The position numbers and the translations under genes were made by a program. DNA of 64,000 bases from Tetrahymena thermophila SB210. Taxonomy: Eukaryota > Ciliophora > Oligohymenophorea > Hymenostomatida > Tetrahymenidae. Location of the stretch: the NCBI RefSeq assembly GCF_000189635.1, contig NW_002476422.1, forward strand, positions 451,125 to 515,124, written 5' to 3'. The notes under the pieces are model-generated. The model searched no databases, was not told the DNA's origin, and saw nothing but the letters and a program-made list of their open reading frames with translations. How positions within the stretch are numbered: the first letter of the stretch is position 1; the number at the start of each line of letters is the position of its first letter. Of the stretch, positions 1-11,614 are shown one piece after another.

Positions 1-2317
1 TAAGAAAAGCCAGAAAATTTTGAAATTAAAAATGAAACAGAATCAGATAAACCCTAAAATGAAACTATTAACAACGAGGAAAACTTAGATAAATTTAAGG
101 ATAATTAAGATGATTAACATTAATTTAGTCATAGAAGCAATATTAATTAAAACGATTCCTAAGTTATCATTGTAATATTTTTTAAATTTCAACTTTAAGC
201 AAAAACTTATTTAGAATAAATTCTTAAATATTATGAAAAAAAACTTACAGATAAAAATCAATTTTAAAATAAATATTTAAGAAGCTTTCTTTCTCATCTT
301 TAACTATTTATTTTTATACACGCCCCAACTTTTAATTTAGAAGGCTAAAGCTATGAATTGTTTTATGAGAAAATATTAAAAGTTTAAAATTATTTTGAAA
401 GATATACATAAATAAATAAATAAATAAATAAAAAGTGATTATAAAATATGAAAGGAAAAGTTAACATACATTTTAAATAATAAATCGATTTTAATATCTA
501 TTAAGAATTAGAAATTAAATATGATATTATTTATATATAGAACATAGGAAGAGAAAAGCTACCTGAAAATAATTAGGTATAAAAGTCTGATAATTAGATT
601 AAAAACGATAAGGCAGAAGATGTTAGGCTTATATTAAAAAAAGACAATCCACAAGAAGTTGCTCCTTACACTTTGTAAGATGCAGAGTCATACCAGCAAT
701 CTGTAGATAAAAAGAAGAAAAGCTTTAAAAAATTAAAGGACAGAAAGTAGGAAGAAAAGATTTTGAGAAGTGAAAAGGAAATTTTACAAGAAAAAAGTGA
801 AAAAATAAATTAATCAACTAACTCTAGCTCTATGAATGATCTTTATAAAATTATAATTTTTTCTGTTATTTTTTTATCAGTTTTCATAGCATTGTATCTG
901 ACTAACGAAAATAACATTTCGTAGTTGTATGATGTCTTTGATCACTACTATTACATATAGTAAACCAATCCTATGTTAAAGTAAAATGGATTTTTGATTC
1001 GACTTATACTTACTAATTTTTAATTCAAATAGATATGTGTAGGCCTATACTCTTGAAGAGATATGCACAGGTTAACCAAATGTAGAAAATGGATAAGATT
1101 TAAGAGAATATTATTCAGATTTGATTTTAGAATAGTAATAGCAAATATTTGATTCAGCAGGAAATAATTTCCCAAGCGAGTTTAATGATTATATGAACCT
1201 ATTCTCAAACTTAAATTTTAACAATACATGCTTTCCTTTCCTAACAACAGCTACGGATACTAACAATAACCTTACCTAGGCAGAATGTTAAACTGTTGCA
1301 AATTAAGTACTTCCATATGGACTAAAGTTAGGAATTCAAAGTTTTATTTTAAGTAAATATTTTTTTAATTAAAAAAAATAGGTTTTATATAAAATTTATC
1401 ATAAGAATAAAAAAATTTCTTTTGATCTCTTCAAAATTTTTCTTAAAAAAAAACATCTTATTAATTAATTACAAAATTAAAATGAATAATTGGCAAATGA
1501 ATTTTGAATTTTTAAAAAATAATAAAAGCTTTCAACGTTATTAAAATATAAAAATAAATAATTGATTCCAGTTTTAAAAACATTGAAAATAAAAAATTAC
1601 AATTGATCATTTAAAGAAAATTATAAATTAACTATCTATTTTTTAGTAAATATTTAATAATTCATTATAATGATCAAACATACATAATTTACTTTTATTG
1701 CAAGATAAAAATGTAAGCAATCACAAATAAAAAATATCAATTTTTTTTATTAAAACTAATTGATAAATTTTTAAGAAGAAATATTTTGATAATTTAAAAG
1801 TTTGATTTTATAATAATAAATTTTCAAAAAATTATTAAAACAATTAAATCTAAACTTTTTATATTAATAATAAAAATAATCATTTTTTGAAGTAATTTAA
1901 TTTGTTTTTAACTATTAATTTAAATTAGCTACAAGAAATATCATTCAATAGTATAGAATCGCTGCACCTAATTTGAGTCAAATTATTACTTTTATAAATG
2001 GAACTGATTTCATAAATGCAGACAGGCTATTATAATATTTAGTAGGTCCAAATGATGGCTTGAGAGATACTTTTTAAAATGATATATAGTCATATTTAAA
2101 TTATTATTAAACTGTCTGCGTAGCTTTATTCATTTCATTTGTTTGCTTCTCGTTTATCATAATATTATTATTCTGGATCCCTTTCAAAAGAAATCTCACC
2201 AAAAAAGTTTGGAGAGTAAAAGGAATGTTAAATATGATCCCTATGGAGATACTTGTAAATGATTAAAACGTTAAAGAAGCAATCTAAAACTAAAAAATAT
2301 TCTAAGTTGTAAATTGA
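1..2317 (+). CDS. Membrane protein, 5'-truncated by the window edge
   Basis: Reads in frame 1 from the first base with TAA/TAG as Gln. A charged Lys/Glu/Gln-rich cytoplasmic part (to about 830) is followed by a hydrophobic segment (about 840-900), an extracellular-like stretch with Cys and Asn, a second strong hydrophobic segment (about 2110-2175) and a basic tail that stops at TGA 2315-2317. Introns that restore the frame are 981-1032 and 1353-1928. An in-frame TGA at 436-438 is unresolved: it could lie in an intron I cannot place, or 1-438 could end one gene and ATG 448 start the next. The two membrane segments followed by a short conserved-looking motif (WRVKGMLNMIP) recall the region after the membrane spans in large ciliate PAS-domain membrane proteins, but this is a weak impression. 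Function unknown. Confidence 0.6.
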
Positions 2318-2939
2318 GTTTAAACAGAAAAATAATTATAAATCAATTAATTAATCAACTAAATTTTAATAATTTTTTTGTAATCTTTTATAACAAAATT
2401 CATTTAATGTTTGTAAAAATTTATTATAACTTCATCAAAAAATAAGTATTTTAATAATCAAATTTAATCAACAAAGAACAATGAAATTTTATTCTCATGA
2501 TATAATTTTTTTGAAAAAGACATTTTTAAAACAATTAGTTTAATAATAAAATTTTTAAAAATTCAGTCTTTCTAAATTTAAGTATATAAAATTATATAAC
2601 AAATTTTTGAGTTATTTATTTAGTGTAAATTTTTCAGATTAAAACATTTAAAAGACTAAAATGTAAATCATTTTTTATTTTAAAATATTTAAGTAAATAA
2701 CTAGATGATAAAAGCTAAATAAATAAATAACTTATTTTAATTTTTTTGTTTTAGTTAAAAAATATTAAATTAAAATGAAGAAATTGCTTAAATTATAAAA
2801 AATTGTTTAATTAAAATAATTAAATTGTATATTGTCAAAAGCACTATTTATATTATTAAATAATATAATTAAAGATGCAATATTATCATAGCAATTAGAC
2901 TTTTATTAAAAGTAGATTTATTTTTTGTAATTAATATAT
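2318..2939. other. AT-rich intergenic region
   Basis: Convergent intergenic region between the genes ending at 2317 (+) and 2940 (-). It has TAAA and TTAA runs and no frame with coding character. I see nothing else in it. Confidence 0.5.
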
Positions 2940-3852
2940 TCAATAGGCAGGATAACCAGGCTAGACGTTAAGTTACGGGTGTTGTTACTATATTTAATAA
3001 TGAGGTATTGCTTCTCCTGTAGGTATTGTGCATTAATACTACTAACTTGGGTGTTAGTTAGCTGAGATTTAACCAATATTACCACTGTATGGAATTTAAT
3101 TGTTAGCATAATAATTTTAATTTTAATATGCATGCTAATTATAATCTGGTACTGGATAGCCAATAGCAACTTATTAAGTTGCATTAGAGTTATTTGAAAT
3201 ATCATTTTGTGAGTTTAATTAAGCTTGAAGATGTTTTTATCTTATTTGTTCAATTCTCTATCTCTTTTTATATCTAATATAAAAACAAATAGCAAACCCA
3301 ACTACTACAACTGCTACTATTACGCAAATAATAATGATAAGAACTTTTGATGAAGTAGAATTGCATTCGCTATAAGTAGCACAGTTTCCATTTATTGAAC
3401 AATAATAGCAACTGTAGTATGCACATTATCCTTTGTAGTCAGGGCAATTTCCCTATATTATATTTAATTAAAATTTATACTTAGATATTTGCAACATTTT
3501 AAAAGACATATTAAATAAATAATGCTTTATTTCATTTTTGTATTTATTTCATTCATAACTTTAAAATATAAAAATATTTTCATAAAATCATAAAATCGAT
3601 TTATGCAAAATTATTTTGTTGATTAAATTATGTGGGAAGCTAAATATTAATAAGTTTGATACTATATAATCTAATATATTTTATATTATATTTAACCATT
3701 TTAATATTTTTTTTTGAAAAAAATGATATTTATTTTTAAAAATGAAATACATAATAATCACAGCAGCCATATAAGCAACTTGAACAACTAGCAGCTTTAG
3801 AAATCTTAAATAAAGCTGAAAAAAATATCAAAGCCTTAAGCAATATCTACAT
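2940..3852 (-). CDS. Small type I membrane protein with Cys-rich ectodomain
   Basis: Two exons, 3852-3751 and 3452-2940, joined across a 298-nt intron in phase 0; 204 residues. The first exon is a clean signal peptide (MQILLKALIFFSALF). The mature ectodomain is only about 55 residues and holds about ten cysteines, many next to Tyr. It is followed by one transmembrane helix rich in Ile and Val (about residues 77-98), a basic stop-transfer (RYKKRQR) and a cytoplasmic tail rich in Gln, Asn, Tyr and Pro that ends PGYPAY. The splice makes the Cys-rich part continuous, which supports the model. No family recognised. The layout suggests a surface receptor or adaptor. Pro-Tyr motifs in the tail could recruit cytosolic partners, but that is inference. 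Confidence 0.8.
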
Positions 3853-5294
3853 TATTTTATATTTTATTCTATTTCGAATTGATTTTCTTAAAAATTCAAT
3901 AAATTATTATATCTTCTCTATAAACTTACTACAAACAATTAGTTAATAATAAAGTATTATCTTGCATAAAAAGATGTGTGTTTGAGTTTTTATCAATTTT
4001 TTATCAGTATTTAAAATACTCACTAATTAAAGATGTAGACTTGACTAATTTTGATTTTAAATGCATATATTTGTTTATTAAAAAAATATAATACTAAAAA
4101 TATATCTAATAAAAAATTATGTTAGCTTATTCTAATTGCTTTTTTTTTACCACAAATTCTTATTCATTAAAATTTTCTTTACTATCCTTAAATGCAGAAA
4201 ATATTCATTTTAGTATCTTTCATAGATTCATTTTACACCATAAATATGAACTTTTATTTTGATTTTTACTTGATATATTGTTGTTATTAAACTCTTTATT
4301 TATATAAATAATTAATGATAAAATGAAATCATTAGAATAAGACTTTTAGAAATTAATTTGATTGTAATTAATTTTATAGTTTATAAATTATATGAAATTA
4401 AAAAGGTATTCAGTCAAAACTTATTTGATGAAATATATTTTTTTTGTGAAAAAATTATATATTTTAAATTTAGTTATTGCAAATAAATAGACTCTTTTAA
4501 TGAACAAAATAATTTAATTTTGATAGGTTGATAAATATTATTTAAATAAGCTATACGTTCTTCATAAATTTCAATTTTGTTTTTAATAAATGCATTTATA
4601 AAAATGATTAATTAATTTGATGTACTAATCAGCATATTTGATTAAATTATATTTTTACTAATTCATATTAAATATTAATAGGTTATTTTTAATATAAAAA
4701 TTATTTTTTAGTAAATTAATTCCAAAAAACTTAAATGATTTAAGATTTAATTAAAGTTTCATTAATGCTTTACTTAAGCTGATTAAGTTGATATTTTTAA
4801 TTTAAGATTATTTATATGTGCAATTAATAGATCTTGTATAATTTGATTTAAAAATTATTTTTAAATTCCATTGTTTCAATAATTATTAAATTAAAATTGA
4901 GAGAATTAGTAGTCAATTATCTATTTAAAATAAAATTATTTATTAAAATGGTTGTTTATAATTAGAAACGTTGGCTATAGCATTCATTCAAATTATTTAC
5001 TTTATTTGGATTATTTGACATCAAAAGATTTGAGCATTCATTAAATGCGAAAAATTTATTAGAAAATTTACATGCAAATAAACACATAAATTACTTATTA
5101 ATTTGTTAATTAAATGAATGATTGTATAGCTAATAATTATTATTCAAAGATTTATATCAATTAGTAAAAATAAATAAAATATCATAAAAGCCAGCATTTT
5201 TGAAAGTTTAGACTGACTGTTTTTTAAGGAAATAAAGGAGGAAATTTAAAGATCAATTATTATTTGAATTAAGAAGAATAGCAAAATTAAAGAG
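3853..5294. other. Intergenic region, no gene seen
   Basis: A divergent intergenic stretch of about 1.4 kb upstream of both the gene starting at 3852 (-) and BBS9 at 5295 (+). It is extremely AT-rich with scattered TGA in all frames. No RNA-like GC island and no coding frame was seen, so it should hold both promoters. Confidence 0.5.
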
Positions 5295-8200
5295 ATGTCA
5301 TTATTTCAAACAAAAGAATGGTGGAATACTAGAATATCAGGCAATGAAGAGTTTGATGATAAGCATTTACTAGTTGCAAATATTGATAATAATCCATAGC
5401 ATTAAGATAGGGTTGTAGTTGGTTCCTTTTAAGGATTTTTAAGAATATATGCACCTAAAAAAAGAGATTTCTAAATAGATGATATGATTTTTGAACAAAA
5501 TTTTAATGAACCTATTATCCAAGTAAAGAACAAAATTCCTTTCATTTCTTTATTATGAAACTACTACTCTATTGTTTGTTTTAAAATTCAAAAATTGATA
5601 ATATCAAAACTTAAGCAAACAACAAAAATCGATAATGATTTAACAAATAAAATTTTATAAATAAAGGTAGGATGTGGTTATTATTCTCCTAATGCAGGCT
5701 TGTTGCTTTTGTCAGTATTATTTTTTAAAAAACTTTGCATATTTGAGTGTGAAACAACTGCAGATTAAAGAATTAATTTAAAAAAGACATATGTCTGCAA
5801 CCTTCCTAGAAACGCATATAACATGGTAAGTAAAATAAATTTATAAAATATTAGATCCTATAGTAATAAAAAATAATAATTTAGTGTTAAGGAAATTTTG
5901 GAGGATCTTAAAAAGATCAAATATGTGTATAGAGTTGTGATGGTTTGCTTATGATTATAGAATCAGATTAGGTAACAGCTGGCGTTCAGCTGTAAGAATT
6001 TCTACTACCTTCTCCTATCTCTTACAATTCTGCAACAGATTAAATAGTCTTATAAAATTCATCATATGAAATTGAAGCTTACAAAATCTCTAACATTGGT
6101 GCTGCGAGCAATTCAAATGGAACAAAAGTAATCGAAATATACTTCTATTAATAAATATTTTAAGCAAGAAGCACATCTGATTAATTAATTTATTAAAAAA
6201 AGCAAAGATATTTACTAAAAATTATAAAAAAATAAATTAACAAATTAACATAATTTTTAATTTTAAATGAAGTTAATCTCTTTTTTAAATTTTTAATCAT
6301 TTTGAAATTTAGAAATTGCTTCCAGATTGGACTCTTAATATTGGCGAGTAGTGCCTCAAGCTGGAGTGTGTTTGTCGTGATCATAAAGTATTTGATTTTA
6401 TAGCTTTGACTGAGGAAGCCTTATTTGTGATTACATAAACAGGATAAATAAGAACATAAAAAAGATTCGATTATCCTGCTGCTAATTTTTATATTAATGA
6501 AATTCCAGAAAAACATGCTAAGGCTGTCTTAGATCCATTAAGCTAGCAGCCTCTGCGTGTTATTAGTTTAATAATCACTTCGTTTACTCACCACCTTATG
6601 ATTTATGAGGATTTCCAGCTTCTCTGGGCAACAAAGTAATTATTTTGATATTTAATTGAGTGATAAAATTAGTTAGGACTGCTTTAAATTGATTTAAAAA
6701 ATAAGCTTTCAAACAAAAAAAAGGGTTTACTGCTTTCTGGTTGAATTAAACTAGAAGTTTTAAAATTTTAAAACATAATTTAAAATAATATAAATGTTAT
6801 TTTAATTTAAATAAAGAAAGAATAGTTAATAATTTTTTTTCTTTTAATAAAGAACAGATCATGTTTGTCATGGTGTTGGAGTAGGAACATTTGATGGCTA
6901 GAGAGGTTTACTAGTTGGTTTAAATGATGAAGGCTGGTTGAATGTATCTTATTTGGGTACAGAACCACCACTCAATTAGATGGATAGCTTTGCTCCTCTT
7001 CCTGGATAAAACTTAACAATAAATTAAATCAGTGATATGTATGAAGTAGCATTTTAGAAAATCAATTAATTAGAAAGTAAATAGCCTGTTAAGAAGGCTG
7101 ATGCAAACGAAACTATGAATATAAATATTTAAGTAAATAAATAAATAAATAAATAAATTTCTTTTCTTTAATTAATATTTATTTTATTTTAAATTTATTT
7201 AGGTTTCAGCTCCTATTCCTGCTTATGACTATGTATAAGATGATGAAAAATATTATAAGTTTGAAAATGGATCAGTTAAATGCGTAAAAGTAAATGTGAA
7301 TCTTTAATATACTGGAATTAAAGCTTCTGATGTGATTATATCTCTTATCTTACCTCCAAATTTAGAAGTACCAGCAAATAAAATGCCTCATTCAGTACAA
7401 GAAATAGTTAATTCATATTAGTACGAGTTTCCAATATACGTACTCAAGTCTTTCAACCCGTCAGCCAGCTAAGTAGAAATTCTTGTTTCATACCACAACA
7501 GTGCTCCAGGAAGTATGTTAATTTGCATTTAATTGATTATTTAGTATTATTTAATCCAAATACAAAGTATCATTTTTATTTTAAATTATTAATATTAAAA
7601 GAGTAAGCTAATAGAGACCCAAGAAATTCAGTAGGTAGAATTGAATTACCTTGCGGTTTATAATGCCATTTAGCAGTACCTATAAAAAATGCAAATTACA
7701 AATTAAATTTCAATACAAGTTTACCATGCGAAAATGTAATTAATAAAGATAAAAATTTATATATAAATTTATTTTTTAATATTTTAGATTTCAGAAGTCT
7801 TTAAGGATGTAGTTGATAAATGCACAAATAAAGAAGAATGTCTTTAAGCACCTAATACTTATACCTTTGAATATTCAAATGGAAATTATGGAACTATTTT
7901 ATGCTCTAAGCAAGGAGATAAATATAGAATTTAAAGCTCTACTTTTGAGGGAATATATTTCATCATGCTTTATTTTTTCTAAAAGATAAAAAAATATTAA
8001 GAGTCAAGTAAATTTTTCAAACATTTTCTTTAGTAATTTATTAAAAAATATCAAATATATTTTAATAAGTAATAATAAAATTTGTTTTTTTTGAATTTAT
8101 GCATCGATTTTCTTTTAAATAATCAAGTTTTGCTGTATTTTGTTAAAACAAAATTAAATAATTCCAAAAAAAATCTGATATTTTTTAATCAAATTTAAAA

Positions 8201-8895
8201 AGAATAAATTATTAATGTATTTATAAACTAAATTAGAGAAAAATGTAGCTGACATAACATTCACCGAAGTTGTAACATTTTAAGATTTCTTTACAGTAGT
8301 AGATGCTCATTATCTACTTCGCCATAAATTATTGGATAGCAAAGACCTTTTAGAAAAAAAAGCTACTGAATTCCGTACTATTTAAAAAAGATTATTAACT
8401 AGATTTAAAGAAAAGAATCCTGCTCCTATAAATAACTTAGATATATTGATGCAAAAGGTAATAAATTATTATTAGATAAATTAATTTAAAATTAATTTTT
8501 TTTAAATATTTAAATTTAAAAAGAGTTTTGATGATTTAATACAATTGGGAAATAAATATGAGAAGATTTAAGAATAGCTAAATCAAGTTTCAAATAATTT
8601 ATCAATTACTGTCAAGCTTATTTTGTGGCTTTTTAAAATTAGATTTAATCTCTCATCTGAAACTATGTACCAGCTAGAAAATGCAATTAGTAGTGATATT
8701 ACAGGAGACGAAGAGGAAATAGGATGGGAAGAAATAACAAATGCTAATGTAATTTACTTACTTAAGGTAGTAATGAAGAAAGAAATGAAAGAAACTCACT
8801 TAAATATTTAAAAAATTGATGATTTTGCAAAATTCAAAAAGAATCTCACATTTGTTTTTGACAAAATCTCAAAAGGCTAACTAGAAAAATAATGA
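5295..8895 (+). CDS. BBS9: BBS9 / PTHB1, BBSome subunit
   Basis: Ten exons: 5295-5522, 5667-5825, 5885-6127, 6313-6635, 6853-7132, 7203-7512, 7602-7735, 7788-8007, 8237-8457, 8524-8895. They sum to 2490 nt, 829 residues, close to human BBS9 (887). The start MSLFQTKEWWNT matches the family start. Other recognisable stretches are the propeller motifs VVVGSFQGFLRIY and DQICVQSCDGLLM, then DWTLNIGEQ, HGVGVGTFDGQRG, the platform-region motif YRIQSSTFEG and, near the end, NPAPINNLD, EIGWEEITNA and FDKISKG. The protein has an N-terminal beta-propeller (about 1-390), then GAE/platform and helical C-terminal regions. The BBSome is the coat that moves membrane proteins in and out of cilia, which fits a ciliate. 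The C-terminal tail past the last helix is shorter than in animals. All splice phases agree, so identification is very secure. Confidence 0.95.
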
Positions 8896-9213
8896 GCATT
8901 TAGTTAATTAATCTGAAGGTTTTATTTCGATTAAAATTAACTTCAACAAAATAATCTAATTTCAAAATAGTTTTTATAAATTCTAAAATAATTTATGTTG
9001 GTTTTTATTTTGAACCTTAAAAAATTATGAAAAAAAAATAATTAAATAAATTATATATCTGTTTTATTTTTAATGAAGGAGCTATTTTAAAATGAAATTT
9101 AAAATTGTAAAAAAATTATGTTTTTATGATAAAAATACAATAATTGGTTTTAAAAGGAAAAATATTTATAATTAATCATAATTTATTTGAATAAATCTTT
9201 AATTTTAATATAT
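8896..9213. other. Intergenic region
   Basis: AT-rich stretch after BBS9. Nothing recognisable apart from the RNA-like island that starts at about 9214. Confidence 0.4.
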
Positions 9214-9356
9214 TTGGGTGGGATGGTTACTAAGTACGCTGAATCAGGACTGAAATGCTACGTGATACCTATCTTTATAAAATATTTTAAATAGTATTAG
9301 ATAATCTGAGGTTTACCACTTAGGAGCTGATTATAATTTAATTATTTTAACATTTT
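9214..9356 (+). ncRNA. Candidate structured RNA, possibly H/ACA-like
   Basis: An island of about 45% G+C in DNA that is otherwise above 80% A+T, with no open coding frame. Two hairpins can be drawn. The first joins GATGGT near 9222 with ACCTATC near 9268. The second joins ATAATC (9301-9306) with GATTAT (9329-9334), with inner pairing TGAG/CTTA. The hinge between them contains ATAAAA, which fits the H-box pattern ANANNA, and an ACA lies downstream near 9349. That layout resembles an H/ACA snoRNA, but pairing in the first hairpin is imperfect and no guide target was tested. The strand is assumed. It could also be another Pol II or Pol III small RNA, or chance. Confidence 0.35.
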
Positions 9357-9782
9357 TTAAAATTTTTTAATAAACTTGAAAAATAATTTATGTATGGATG
9401 TTTTGATTTTAAATCTTGAAAAACTAACATGAAAAATAATTAAATAAGTAAGTAAGTAAATAAAATACTTGTAAATTTCTTAATTATTAATAATTTTTAA
9501 ATACAATTTAAAATGTAAGCTATTATCTCATTAAATAATGTAAAATTAGAAGTAAATTAATTTATTTATTACAAACTTAAATTTATTTTATTATATGATT
9601 AAACAATAAAATACAATAATTTAGTTTTAAAAATAAGAGTGCTTCTAACTTATACAATATATATATTAGAATTTTTGAAAAAATAAATAATTTGTAACAT
9701 TTTGATTATTTAGTATTCTCATATTTTAGATAGATAGATATTTACATTTTTTTAATTTTGTAAAGCGAGAATAAAATTTACC

Positions 9783-10178
9783 ATGCTAACTAAAGAATAA
9801 AAATTCTTTGATTCATACAATATTAAAAGTAAATATCTTCCATACTTAATTAATGTTTACTTTTATCAAATTCTGCTAGGTACTAATATGGGAGAAGGAT
9901 ACCGATAGCTAGTTTTAAATATTTTGTTTAGAACCATCTTTCGAGCTAGAATGAATTTAATAGAAAGAAAAAATTTGATATAATAATAATTTGTAATAGC
10001 TACCTTACTTGGGAAAATCAATGCTTTGAAGAAGAAATTATTTGATGGTAACTATGAAAGGTAATTGTAGAGTTTCAAATAAGAGATTGAGTTACAAAAA
10101 TTTATAATTAATAACTAAATCAAACTAATGATTAGCTTATTCAAAAAATAAATATGTTTTGATAGAAAGTGTGGATGA
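9783..10178 (+). CDS. Hypothetical protein, 131 aa
   Basis: Uninterrupted ciliate-code frame from ATG 9783 to TGA 10176. The product is basic and helical-looking, with Leu/Ile/Gln-rich stretches (LPYLINVYFYQILLG, then a Lys-rich half) and Cys only near the end. No family recognised. Coding-like codons and the G+C rise around 9880-9960 argue against chance, but with TGA as the only stop a frame this long is not proof. A short intron or a continuation past 10178 is possible, because coding-like text in another frame follows to about 10240. Confidence 0.5.
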
Positions 10179-10644
10179 GTTTTACAGACAAAAAATTTAT
10201 GGCATTTAGAGAATAGTAATTTGACTGAATTAAAGAAGGTAAGTACTTAATAAAAAAGGACTTTTGATATGCTTGCATGTACACTCTACTATTTTAGTAA
10301 TAAATAACAAATAAATTAATAATTTCAGTAATTCAATAGATCTCAATTAATTACAACCTCTCATTAGATAAATAAAGACTTAAAAGTTCTTTTTGTAAAA
10401 AATATTTACTATTTATGTATTATCAAAATTAATTAATTTATTTATTTATCTAGTTAATAATTAATTAATTGTACATAAAATATTTCCATTTATTAAACAT
10501 ATTTGATTTTACATAAGATATAGATAGATACATAGAAATTAATAAGACAAAGCTTAGCTTATAATATACTTATTGATAGCCTTATTTACTTTACCTAGCA
10601 CATAAATTTGCTCAATTATAAATAAAAAATAGCTTCTGAAGACC

Positions 10645-11265
10645 ATGAATAATAATGATTTGAATGACTCTATTTCATCATATTCAGAAGGAACTCCCAT
10701 AGTCAACAAAATTGATTAAAACTTTGATGTAATGATTTAACCATTAATGATAATTAATTTTAAATGGTTCAATAAAGCACTTAAATAGACTGCATATTTA
10801 TAAATTTCTTAAATATTAAATAGTTATTGGGTTAATTCAATTTAAATTCAGTTGCTTCAAGTCATAAAATCGAAAGAAGATAGTCAAGTAAGAATTATTT
10901 TTACATAATTCTTTTTGTAATTTATAAACCAGTGAAGAATTGCAACTAAATTATTTGTTTATAATGAAGAGTTAGATAATGAAGTTTAGGCATTCCACAG
11001 CTAAAAAACTATCAAATATGAGAAGAAACAGACTTTGAAAATCGCAAACGAAGAAACCCTCATACTTCCCAACTCTTAAAAGCCAATCAGGCTCTATACA
11101 ATATTCGAATAAGACAGTAACATATTTTAGACAAATTATTTAATAAATATAATGCTCATAATCAATCAAATAAACAAAACACACACATCTATATATATAA
11201 TACAATATTTTGATATTTTATAAAATTGCTACGCTACCCAACAAAAAATAGATAGATTTAAATGA
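10645..11265 (+). CDS. Hypothetical protein, about 172 aa, two exons
   Basis: ATG 10645 opens an acidic, Ser-rich start (MNNNDLNDSISSYSEGT). Exon 1 (10645-10887) is joined to exon 2 (10990-11265) across a GTAAG...TTTAG intron in phase 0; without the intron a TGA interrupts the frame near 10932. The end of the intron is uncertain: the 40 nt before 10990 also read well, so the acceptor may lie nearer 10940. Exon 2 contains the best-looking sequence (KYEKKQTLKIANEETLILPN). No known domain, signal peptide or membrane span is visible. The last 35 codons are low-complexity and may overrun the true end. Confidence 0.45.
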
Positions 11266-11614
11266 AAAAATAAATTCTATTTTACAAAATTAAAAAATTA
11301 TTAATTAATTTACATAAATAAATAATAGAATTAATTAATACAAATTATCCAATTTGTCATAGCCAATTTAGATTATTATTTATAGTTTTTTAGTAGGATT
11401 AATATTATCATTTTCTATCGTCTCGAAATTTAGTTATTTGTTTATTATCTTATCAATTTAATGATTAATTTATCTACTTGCAATCCATTAAAAATAGAAG
11501 AAAGATTTTTACAATATTTATTATGACTGTGTATTAATTAGCTAATAATTTAAAAAAATACCAATAAATTTTTAATTATTTTTTCATAATAAATTAATAA
11601 TTTTAATTTACATT

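Noticed and set aside
7132-7160. AAATAAATAAAT microsatellite in BBS9 as a frame problem
   Set aside because: It starts with GTAAAT and lies within an intron that restores the family match at 7203.
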